Below the pieces are notes generated by a model, which searched no databases, was not told the DNA's origin, and saw only the letters and a program-made list of their open reading frames with translations. Source: an uncultured delta proteobacterium (GTDB lineage: Bacteria; RBG-13-61-14; DRUE01). From it: a stretch of DNA of 28,045 bases. The position numbers and the translations under genes were made by a program. Shown one piece after another: positions 16,362 to 22,927 of this stretch (within the stretch, counting starts at the first letter, position 1; every line of letters begins with the position of its first letter). The stretch is taken from contig CAIYYW010000368.1 of assembly GCA_903930515.1 (NCBI GenBank), positions 1 to 28,045 of the forward strand, written 5' to 3'.

Positions 16362-17723
16362 TTATTTCTTACGCGGTTCTGATGTTTTCTTCCGCCGAAG
16401 TTCCTCCACCCGCTTTTTCAGCTCCGCTTCTTTCCCGAGTTCTCCGGGCTTGAAAAAATGTCTGCCCCGCAACTCCTCCGGCAGGTATTCCTCAATAACA
16501 TAATGCCCGGGAAAATCGTGCGGGTATTGGTAGCCCTTGCCGTATCCGAGCTGTTTCATCAACGCGGTTTCCGGATTGCGCAGATGTTGCGGAACCGAGA
16601 GCGCGCCGGTTTCGGAAATTTCCGCCTTCACCTCATTGAGCGCGGCATTCGCGGAATTGCTTTTCAGCGCGCTGGCGAGAAAAACGCAGGTCTCGGACAT
16701 CGGGATCATCGCTTCGGGAAGGCCCGCGATCTCCAGCGCCTGCTCGCAGGCAACCGCCAGCTGCAGCGCAAAAGGGTCCGCCAGCCCCACATCCTCGGCC
16801 GCGAAAATGATCATCCTTCTGCAGATGAACCGCGCATCCTCCCCAGCCTCCAGCATCCGCACCATCCAATACAAGGCCGCGTCCGGGTCCGATCCCCGCA
16901 TACTCTTGATGAACGCGCTGATCAGATTGTAGTGCTCCTCCCCGGTCTTGTCGTAAAGCAGGGTCCGGCTGGTGAGAGCCTCTTCCGCGTTCCCAAGCGA
17001 AATTTTCTTCGCCTGCTCCGACCGCGCCAGCTCCGCGGCCAGCTCCAGCGCGTTCAGCGCCCGCCGGGCGTCCCCCTCGCAGAGCCGGGCCAGATATTCA
17101 ACCGCCTCCGCCTCAACCTCCATCGGCTCCTGGTTCAAAAACAATCCCCGCTCCCGGTCCGCAACCGCCCGCTTCAAAATCTCCGAGATTTCCTTCTCCC
17201 CCAATCGCTTGAGAACCGCCACCCGGCACCGGCTCAAAAGCGGCGCGATCACCTCAAAGCTGGGATTCTCGGTGGTCGCCCCGATCAAAATAATTTCCCC
17301 TTTTTCCACATAAGGCAGGAACCCGTCCTGCTGGGCCTTGTTCCAGCGATGAATCTCGTCCACAAACAGCACGGTCTGCTTATTCAAAGAACGCTTGACC
17401 CGCTCCGCGTCCTTGAACGCGCCCCTTAAATCGTCCACCCCGGAAAGCACCGCGGAGAAACTCAGGAAATGGGCGTCGCTGGTTTGAGCGAGGATTCTGG
17501 CCAGGGTGGTTTTTCCCGATCCGGGCGGTCCCCAGAAAATCAGGTTGGTGATTTTATTTCCCTCCGCAAGTTGCCTGAGCATCCTGCCTTTCCCCACCAG
17601 ATGCTCCTGCCCGAAAAAATCCTCCAGCCGCCTCGGCCGCATCCGCTCCGCCAAGGGAGAAAATTCCAGGCTTTCCTCCCGCGGCTTCTCCGTCTGATCC
17701 TCAAACAGTTCGTCCATCTTCAT
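16362..17723 (-). CDS. rarA: Replication-associated recombination protein A (AAA+ ATPase)
   Basis: 453 aa from ATG 17723; GTG 17735 and ATG 17717 are alternatives and none has a Shine-Dalgarno. RarA/MgsA is a clamp-loader-like AAA+ ATPase that acts at stalled replication forks. The core starts SPLAERMRPRRLEDFFGQEH; Walker A is WGPPGSGKTTLA (64-75), Walker B FVDEIHRWNKAQQDGFLP (VDEIH at 121-125), sensor 1 IGATTENPSFEV, and GDARRALNALE carries sensor 2. The C-terminal RarA domain has KSMRGSDPDAALYWMVRML, RRMIIFAAEDVGLADP, KSNSANAALNE and VPQHLRNPETALMKQLGYG. Single gene convergent with dtd and divergent from the TPR gene. Confidence 0.95.
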   Translation of the reverse strand: MKMDELFEDQTEKPREESLEFSPLAERMRPRRLEDFFGQEHLVGKGRMLRQLAEGNKITNLIFWGPPGSGKTTLARILAQTSDAHFLSFSAVLSGVDDLRGAFKDAERVKRSLNKQTVLFVDEIHRWNKAQQDGFLPYVEKGEIILIGATTENPSFEVIAPLLSRCRVAVLKRLGEKEISEILKRAVADRERGLFLNQEPMEVEAEAVEYLARLCEGDARRALNALELAAELARSEQAKKISLGNAEEALTSRTLLYDKTGEEHYNLISAFIKSMRGSDPDAALYWMVRMLEAGEDARFICRRMIIFAAEDVGLADPFALQLAVACEQALEIAGLPEAMIPMSETCVFLASALKSNSANAALNEVKAEISETGALSVPQHLRNPETALMKQLGYGKGYQYPHDFPGHYVIEEYLPEELRGRHFFKPGELGKEAELKKRVEELRRKKTSEPRKK

Positions 17724-17725
17724 TA

Positions 17726-17754
17726 AGAATAACACAGCCGGAAACCGGCCTCAA
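17726..17754 (-). promoter_or_regulatory. Possible rarA promoter
   Basis: Reading the minus strand: TTGAGG (17754-17749), 17-bp spacer, TATTCT (17731-17726). Transcription would start about at the ATG cluster 17723/17717, implying a leaderless message. Both hexamers match consensus at only four of six bases. Confidence 0.35.
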
Positions 17755-17785
17755 GCTATAAAATCCGATCCCTCTCCCGGCCAAA

Positions 17786-17814
17786 TTGCAATCGGAACCG
17801 CTTTTAACTAATAT
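17786..17814 (+). promoter_or_regulatory. Possible promoter of the TPR-asnB operon
   Basis: TTGCAA (17786-17791), 17-bp spacer, TAATAT (17809-17814), in an AT-rich patch (TTAATTAA follows). A start near 17821 would leave a leader of only about ten bases before ATG 17831, with no Shine-Dalgarno. Confidence 0.4.
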
Positions 17815-17830
17815 CAGTAATTAATTAAAG

Positions 17831-18244
17831 ATGCCCGGCGAACAAAAAATCGGCAGGATGGATGTCGCGAAAAAAGCGCTCAAGATTGATGAGCTTTCCG
17901 ACCGGGTCAAGATCGCGGTGGAACTCTACAACGGGGCCCAGATAAAATTCGACCGCGGCCTGGATTCTCTCAAGGAATGGGAAAACATCATCAAGGTTTT
18001 GAACTCGGAGGTCAAGCATATCTGGAGCTTTATCGCCATCGCTTCCCACAATATGGGGGTGATCCACGCCCAGAGCGAGGATTTGTTCAAGGCCAAGGAG
18101 TTGTTCGAGCGCGCCCTGGAGATTGATCCGGATTACGCGATGGCCTATTTCAACCTGGCCGTGGTGCATAAGAAACTGGGAGACAAAGTAAAAGCCAAAC
18201 AGCTTTATCAAAAGGCCTGCTCGCTTGGGTATGAGCCTAAATAA
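17831..18244 (+). CDS. Small TPR-repeat protein
   Basis: 137 aa, cytosolic. The N-terminal half is helical and charged (residues 15-60). About two tetratricopeptide repeats follow at ~70-135: ASHNMGVIHAQSEDLFKAKE with LFERALEIDPDY, then AMAYFNLAVVHKKLGDKVKA with KQLYQKACSLGYEP. TPRs bind partner proteins. It ends five bases before the AsnB start codon used here and is surely cotranscribed with asnB, so it could scaffold or regulate the synthetase; that link is inference only. Confidence 0.85.
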   Translation: MPGEQKIGRMDVAKKALKIDELSDRVKIAVELYNGAQIKFDRGLDSLKEWENIIKVLNSEVKHIWSFIAIASHNMGVIHAQSEDLFKAKELFERALEIDPDYAMAYFNLAVVHKKLGDKVKAKQLYQKACSLGYEPK

Positions 18245-18249
18245 AAATG

Positions 18250-20160
18250 ATGTGCGGGTTTGCCGGAAAGTTTTATTTCAATTCCCAAGCCAGGCCCGAC
18301 CCCTCCATCATCCAAAAAATGACCCGCCTCCTGGTCCATCGCGGCCCGGACGAGGAAGGTTTTTTTTCCGAAGACCAGGTCGCGCTCGGGCATCGTCGTC
18401 TCAAGGTCATTGATTTATCCACCGGCTCCCAGCCGATCATCAGCGCCTGCGGCCGGGGGGTGATCGTTTTCAACGGCGAGATTTACAACTTCCAGGAATT
18501 GCGGAAGGAATTGGAAGGCAAGGGCCGGAAGTTTCTCACCCGCACCGACACTGAAGTTATCCTGAACGGCTACCTGGAATACGGAGACTCTTTCCTGGAA
18601 AAACTTTCAGGCGTCTTCGCCTTCGCCATTTACGATCGGGCCGAGAAAAAAATGATCCTGGCCCGGGACCATTTCGGGGTCAAGCCGCTATATTATTATC
18701 TCGGCCCGGGCTGGATCAGTTTTGCCAGCGAATTGAAAGCGCTCCTGCAAGACCCTGCAATCCCGCGGCAGGTTGACCCGGTCGCGATATATCAGCTTTT
18801 CCAGACCCTCTACATCCCGTCTCCCCGGAGCGGCATCCTGGGCGCGCACAAGCTTGAAAACGCTCATTGCCTGATCATCAGGAACGGCCGGGTTCAAGAC
18901 CAAAAGTATTGGCAATTGAGCTCGCGCGATGAATCTCTGGCGCCCTCGGAGAAAGAGGGCCAGGAAAGGGTCTTCGCCGAGATCGAGCGAGCCGTGGAAT
19001 CTCAACTGATCAGCGATGTCCCGATCGGGGTTTTCCTGTCCGGCGGATTGGATTCGTCCACCGTGGCCGCGGCCGGGATCAATCGCACCCAAGGCAAGCT
19101 CAAGACCTACACGGTCGGTTTTGAGGAAGAGCAATGGGACGAGAGCAAATGGGCCAAAGCGGTCGCCGAAAAGCTCAAGGCCGATCACACCTTGCTCCAG
19201 AGCCGCGCCCAGGATTTGGAATCGCTGATTGAAAAATTGGTCTGGCATTTTGACGAGCCGCACGGGAATTACACCGCCGTCGCCAATTACCTGCTCTGCC
19301 AGGCCTGCCGCAAGGAGATCACGGTCGCGCTCTCCGGAGGAGGCGGCGACGAAATCTTCGCCGGTTACACCCATCATATCGCGGACAAGCTGATCAACTA
19401 TTATTATATGCTCACCCCGGCGCTGGCGCGCAAAGCCCTGCTCGGCCCGCTGTTCAAAAGTCTCTCCCCCTCGGACCAGGTTCCCGGAATCCGCCGCCGG
19501 CTTTCGCGCGGCCTTGGCTTTGAAGAAGCGGACCTCGCGCTCCGCCATCTCAGGTTCATCGGCCAACCCGGGTTCAGCAATTACCTGGAACAGGGAGAGG
19601 TGATCGGCTTTGACCGCTTAAGCCCCCAGGACCGATCCGCCAATGACGCCTTTGTCCACTTGAGCCGATACGCCCGGGAGTATCCCGGCACCGACCGGTT
19701 CAACTCGCTGCTCTGGCTGGATTTGAACACCTACCTCTGCGATGACATCCTGATGATGACCGACCGGATGAGTATGGCCAATTCCTTTGAAGTGAGAGTG
19801 CCCCTGATGGATTTAAAAGTAGTGGACGCCGCCTTCTCGCTCCCGTTCCATTACAAGCTCCCGGGCCTGGATCAGAAGCATATCCTCAAGCAATACCTGC
19901 TCCAGTATCTTCCGCCCGAGCTGGTATACCGGCCCAAGCAGGGCTTCGGAATCCCGCTCCAGGTCTGGATCAAAGGCAAGCTGAAAAATTTTTTCCAGCA
20001 AATCTTTGAAAGCGAACTCGCCCGAAATGAAGACTTGGTTTCCATCAGCCTCGCCCGGAAACTGCTCAAGGAACATACCGAACAGGGCCATGACCATACC
20101 AGCCGGATCTGGTTGCTCGCCCACTACCTGCTCTGGAAAAAAACCTTCGCCGTGTCCTGA
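18250..20160 (+). CDS. asnB: Asparagine synthetase (glutamine-hydrolysing)
   Basis: 636 aa, the usual length of the bacterial AsnB family. The start is set at the second of two adjacent ATGs so that Cys2 becomes the N-terminal nucleophile after Met removal (MCGFAG); starting at 18247 would give MMC and spoil it. The glutaminase half shows RGPDEEG, HRRLKVIDLSTGSQP, FNGEIYNFQEL, RTDTEV and ARDHFGVKPLYYY. The synthetase half has the PP-loop FLSGGLDSSTVAA (264-270), FDEPHGNYTA, LSGGGGDEIFAGY and YRPKQGFGIP. It makes asparagine (or amidates a related acid) from aspartate, glutamine and ATP. All catalytic motifs are present, unlike lasso-peptide cyclases, which lose the glutaminase Cys. Confidence 0.94.
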   Translation: MCGFAGKFYFNSQARPDPSIIQKMTRLLVHRGPDEEGFFSEDQVALGHRRLKVIDLSTGSQPIISACGRGVIVFNGEIYNFQELRKELEGKGRKFLTRTDTEVILNGYLEYGDSFLEKLSGVFAFAIYDRAEKKMILARDHFGVKPLYYYLGPGWISFASELKALLQDPAIPRQVDPVAIYQLFQTLYIPSPRSGILGAHKLENAHCLIIRNGRVQDQKYWQLSSRDESLAPSEKEGQERVFAEIERAVESQLISDVPIGVFLSGGLDSSTVAAAGINRTQGKLKTYTVGFEEEQWDESKWAKAVAEKLKADHTLLQSRAQDLESLIEKLVWHFDEPHGNYTAVANYLLCQACRKEITVALSGGGGDEIFAGYTHHIADKLINYYYMLTPALARKALLGPLFKSLSPSDQVPGIRRRLSRGLGFEEADLALRHLRFIGQPGFSNYLEQGEVIGFDRLSPQDRSANDAFVHLSRYAREYPGTDRFNSLLWLDLNTYLCDDILMMTDRMSMANSFEVRVPLMDLKVVDAAFSLPFHYKLPGLDQKHILKQYLLQYLPPELVYRPKQGFGIPLQVWIKGKLKNFFQQIFESELARNEDLVSISLARKLLKEHTEQGHDHTSRIWLLAHYLLWKKTFAVS

Positions 20161-20163
20161 ACC

Positions 20164-20187
20164 GCCAAGACTTGGCCCCAAATTGGG
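20164..20187. promoter_or_regulatory. Two abutting odd-centred palindromes before the phnD-like gene
   Basis: GCCAAGACTTGGC (20164-20176, 6-bp arms around one base) is followed directly by CCCAAATTGGG (20177-20187, 5-bp arms around one base), which touches the -35 box at 20188. With one-base loops they are poor RNA hairpins and no T-run follows, so operator sites fit better than a terminator. Confidence 0.4.
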
Positions 20188-20216
20188 TTGACCAGGGGAA
20201 TGGGATGTGCTAAAAG
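20188..20216 (+). promoter_or_regulatory. Promoter of the PhnD-like gene
   Basis: TTGACC (20188-20193), 17-bp spacer, TAAAAG (20211-20216). It would give a leader of about 70 nt before ATG 20292, which has an AGGGGGCGG ribosome site. Confidence 0.45.
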
Positions 20217-20291
20217 GAAAGTGGCAATTGCGGGAATTGGGGCGGGGGAATGGAACTAAAGGCAGAGGCGATTTTTTCAGAGGGGGCGGAT

Positions 20292-21194
20292 ATGGGGGGA
20301 AAGTCATGGATTCTGGGCCGGCGGTCAATCCGACATTCGGTCGCGGCCATTGGTATCAGCATCGGGGTCTGCTCCGAGATTTGGGGGAGTGCGCCCGGCG
20401 GTTTCCGCAAGGATTGGCCGAATGAGCTCAAGGTCGGCATGGTCGCCACTTACGGGGTCAAGGAGTCGGAGGCGAGATCCCAGCCTTTGATTCATCACCT
20501 GGAGCAAAAGCTGGGGTTGAAGATCAATTGCCGGGTATCCAATGATTTTAATTGGTTCCTGGTATCGTTCGCGAAAAAGGAATTGGATTTCGCCCTGATG
20601 GGTCCGAGCAATTATGTGGACGCGCATAAGCTGTTCGGGGTGGAAGCGGTGGCGATGGAGCTGTCAGAGGACGGCAAACCCGGTTATTACTCGGTGATCG
20701 TCACCTCCGCGTCTTCCGGGATTAACAGCATTGACCAGGGACGGGGCAGGGTGCTGGCCTTCACGGATCAGAATTCTACTTCCGGCTTTATCATCCCGAC
20801 CATCTATTTCATCAAGGAGAAGAAGCAAACCCCGGCTCGGTTCGCTTCCCGGGTCGTGTTCACCGGCACGCCCCAGGATTTGGTGCAAGGGGTTCTGTCG
20901 CAAAAGTATGATTTGGGCGCCACCAACGATTGGACCCTGGCGCGTTTGAGCGAAAGCTTGAAGTTCCGGCCGGACCAACTCCGGGTGCTCTGGAAAAGCG
21001 AGTTGATCCCGGGAGCTCCCTGGGTGACGCGCAAGGACCTGCCGGTGAGTTTGCAGTTTGCGTTCCGGGAGGCTTTGCTTGAATTCAATGAGAACAAAAG
21101 CGCGCTCAAGAAAATGCAGAGCGGAGGGTTCCGTTCCGCCCGGGACGGCGATTACGATGTGATCCGGGAATGGCATAAATTCTTGCCGAGATGA
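20292..21194 (+). CDS. PhnD-like periplasmic phosphonate/phosphate/phosphite-binding protein
   Basis: 300 aa from ATG 20292, chosen over 20250 because of the ribosome site AGGGGGCGG and because an Arg-rich signal peptide follows (GRRSIRHSVAAIGISIGVCS). The mature protein is a type 2 periplasmic binding fold of the PhnD/PtxB family: LKVGMVATYGVKESEARSQP, LDFALMGPSNYVDAHKLFG, FTDQNSTSGFIIPTIYFIKE (the STSG anion-binding segment), QKYDLGATNDWTLA and the C-terminal RDGDYDVIREWHKF. Family members bind phosphonates, phosphite or related anions for an ABC importer, but no permease or ATPase gene is nearby, so it may instead sense a ligand or work with distant transporter genes. Confidence 0.85.
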   Translation: MGGKSWILGRRSIRHSVAAIGISIGVCSEIWGSAPGGFRKDWPNELKVGMVATYGVKESEARSQPLIHHLEQKLGLKINCRVSNDFNWFLVSFAKKELDFALMGPSNYVDAHKLFGVEAVAMELSEDGKPGYYSVIVTSASSGINSIDQGRGRVLAFTDQNSTSGFIIPTIYFIKEKKQTPARFASRVVFTGTPQDLVQGVLSQKYDLGATNDWTLARLSESLKFRPDQLRVLWKSELIPGAPWVTRKDLPVSLQFAFREALLEFNENKSALKKMQSGGFRSARDGDYDVIREWHKFLPR

Positions 21195-21271
21195 AACCAG
21201 GAATAAAAGATTTCAAGGCCTGAAAAAAAGCAGAGCAACGGAAAATAAATTATCAGTCCGACCCCGTTGGA

Positions 21272-21541
21272 TTATTTCCGGTCCGGGGGTTGGCGGTCAA
21301 AAAGCTCTTTGATCACCGCGTCCATCACATCGTCTTTTCCCGCCCGTCCCAGGCAATCGTCGCAAGGGATCTGTTCGGTTTCCAGGATTTCGATTTCAGT
21401 GGGATGCTCGTCAAAAACCACTTCCAGGGGTTCCGAACAAACCGGGCAGGCCGTGTCCAGCACCCAGCAGATCCGGTCGAGCTTGAATTCAGGATCAAAG
21501 ACGATTTTTTTGTTCAGCCGATCTTCTTCCCCCGATCCCAT
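21272..21541 (-). CDS. Small protein with two CxxC knuckles (zinc-ribbon-like)
   Basis: 89 aa, acidic. Cys pairs CPVC and CDDC are separated by ~24 residues (ACPVCSEPLEVVFDEHPTEI, then TEQIPCDDCLGRAGKDDV), a spacing that suits one zinc ribbon. The N-terminus (EEDRLNKKIVFDPEFKLDR) has no signal or membrane segment. Evidence that it is real: its own promoter with a perfect TTGACA, a GGGGGAAG ribosome-site-like run before ATG 21541, and a conserved-looking zinc pattern absent from the plus-strand frame. Function unknown; a nucleic-acid or protein-binding adaptor is possible. It is convergent with the phnD-like gene. Confidence 0.65.
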   Translation of the reverse strand: MGSGEEDRLNKKIVFDPEFKLDRICWVLDTACPVCSEPLEVVFDEHPTEIEILETEQIPCDDCLGRAGKDDVMDAVIKELFDRQPPDRK

Positions 21542-21566
21542 TCTTCCCCCGGTTCCCCCTGAACTG

Positions 21567-21596
21567 AGGATAGAACAAGAATCGGGGGTATGTCAA
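21567..21596 (-). promoter_or_regulatory. Promoter of the small CxxC protein
   Basis: On the minus strand: TTGACA (21596-21591), 18-bp spacer, TATCCT (21572-21567). The leader is about 20 nt and includes the GGGGGAAG ribosome site before ATG 21541. Confidence 0.5.
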
Positions 21597-21632
21597 GCAA
21601 CCGGGGAGGAAGGATGAAGGATGAAAAATGCC

Positions 21633-21683
21633 GATCGGTTGATCAGGGGCGGCGGATGAAATTTTTTTGCCGATCAACCGATC
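21633..21683. promoter_or_regulatory. 12-bp inverted repeat upstream of the VKOR-DsbA promoter
   Basis: GATCGGTTGATC (21633-21644) and its exact reverse complement GATCAACCGATC (21672-21683) flank 27 bases. The right arm lies within a tandem 8-mer, CGATCAAC twice (21671-21686), ending six bases before the -35 box. It could be an operator for a regulator binding to two sites; a hairpin is the alternative. Confidence 0.55.
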
Positions 21684-21691
21684 AACTTTGA

Positions 21692-21720
21692 TTGACTTCC
21701 GGGCCAGTCTCGTTTATATT
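21692..21720 (+). promoter_or_regulatory. Promoter of the VKOR-DsbA/YfhO operon
   Basis: TTGACT (21692-21697), 17-bp spacer, TATATT (21715-21720), each hexamer five of six to consensus. The start of transcription would fall about at 21727, directly on the ATG at 21728. Confidence 0.65.
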
Positions 21721-21727
21721 TTCTAAA

Positions 21728-22927
21728 ATGAAAAAAACGGGGATCAATTCCGGTTCCGGTCGGAGGAAGTTGCTGATCGCGATTTGGATTCTGGCCTGGG
21801 CGGGTCTGGGCTTGAGCCTGGAGCTGACCCGGATCTATTACAATTATTACCAGGATCCAAGATATTCGGCGGGATGCCAGATTTCGGAAACGATTGACTG
21901 CAAGGCGGTTGCCCTGAGCAAATATGCCAAGCTGCTGGGCCTTCCTAACTCCCTTTACGGGAGCGTTTTTTACGGCCTGATTTTGATTATTATCCCTTTC
22001 CGATTGCGGACCCGGGTCCGGATTTTTCAGAACCTGGAGCTTTATGTGGCGGCGCTGGCGATCCTCTCCCTGGTGATGACGGTTGATCTGGCCTACTCCT
22101 CTTTTTTCGTTTTGAAAAAAATCTGCGTCTGGTGCACCTGCCTGTACGCGGTTGACCTCGGATTCCTGGTCCTGGCGATTCTGGCGCTGGGCAGTCCCAG
22201 GGAAGCGGGGGCGAAGGCAAAGGAAGACCTGGCTTTGTTGCGAACCGACCAGCGGGTGCTGGCCGGAGCGGTCGCGGGCGGGATCCTGGTGTTGGTGCTG
22301 GCTTTGTTTTTATATCACCGCTCCCAACAGGTGGTGGATCTTTTTCCGGAAGTCGGCATTTCCGGAGGGATCAGCATCAGCGGGGATCCGGTGGTCGGCC
22401 CCTCCCGAGCCCCGGTCACGATTATTGAGTTCAGCGATTTTCAATGTCCCTATTGCCGGGATTTGTATCAGTCGCTCAAGCAATACCAGGAGAAACATCC
22501 ATCCCAGGTACGGGTGGTGTTCAAGAATTTCCCGCTTGACGGCTCCTGCAACCCGATGCTGAAAGGGACTCCGCATCCAAACAGCTGCCTGGCCGCGATT
22601 GCCTCGGAATGCGCGAATCAGTTGGGATTTTTTGAGGCCTTCTCCGATAAGCTGATGAGCGCCGGCAATTTCAGCATGCCCGTGCTTATGGGAATGGCAT
22701 CGGAATCCGGGGCGGATTTGAACCGGTTCCAGGCCTGTATCACCAGCGGGCAGGCGCAGCAGGAAGTTTTAAACGACATCCGGGAGGCGATCAAGCTCAA
22801 GATCACGGGCACCCCCCTGATGGTGATCAACGGCAGGATCGTGCGCAAGGCCCTGTCCGAGGAGGAGCTGGAAATCGTGATCCGGCGGATCAAGGAAGGC
22901 AAAGAACTTCCGGCTCAACAGGAATGA
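21728..22927 (+). CDS. VKOR-DsbA fusion: self-contained disulfide bond-forming oxidase
   Basis: 399 aa from ATG 21728; a TTG 36 bases upstream overlaps the -35 box and is rejected. The N-terminal part (~1-200) is a vitamin K epoxide reductase membrane domain with about five helices, the loop cysteines Cys50 and Cys58 (CQISETIDCKAV), Ser75 and the quinone-side CVWC at 133-136. The C-terminal part is a DsbA/thioredoxin domain with CPYC at 240-243 (EFSDFQCPYCRDL), a cis-Pro loop (TGTPLMVING) and extra Cys in the insert (GSCNPML, HPNSCLAAI, SECANQ). The VKOR half reoxidises the DsbA half using quinone, so one protein replaces DsbA plus DsbB. It overlaps the YfhO-like gene by ATGA. Likely clients are the Cys-rich exported proteins encoded in this window (inference). 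Confidence 0.93.
   Translation: MKKTGINSGSGRRKLLIAIWILAWAGLGLSLELTRIYYNYYQDPRYSAGCQISETIDCKAVALSKYAKLLGLPNSLYGSVFYGLILIIIPFRLRTRVRIFQNLELYVAALAILSLVMTVDLAYSSFFVLKKICVWCTCLYAVDLGFLVLAILALGSPREAGAKAKEDLALLRTDQRVLAGAVAGGILVLVLALFLYHRSQQVVDLFPEVGISGGISISGDPVVGPSRAPVTIIEFSDFQCPYCRDLYQSLKQYQEKHPSQVRVVFKNFPLDGSCNPMLKGTPHPNSCLAAIASECANQLGFFEAFSDKLMSAGNFSMPVLMGMASESGADLNRFQACITSGQAQQEVLNDIREAIKLKITGTPLMVINGRIVRKALSEEELEIVIRRIKEGKELPAQQE

Noticed and set aside
16458-17429. 323-aa plus-strand reading frame opposite rarA
   Set aside because: Arg/Pro-rich composition of an antisense shadow, with rarA unmistakable on the other strand.
18250-20160. AsnB as lasso-peptide cyclase partner of the McjB-like protease and kinase
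   Set aside because: Glutaminase Cys2, NGEIYNF, SGGLDSS and SGGGGDE motifs are all intact and the gene is ~9 kb away in another operon; lasso cyclases lose the Cys. It is ordinary AsnB.
20164-20187. Twin palindromes as an asnB terminator
   Set aside because: One-base loops and no T-run; operator sites fit better.
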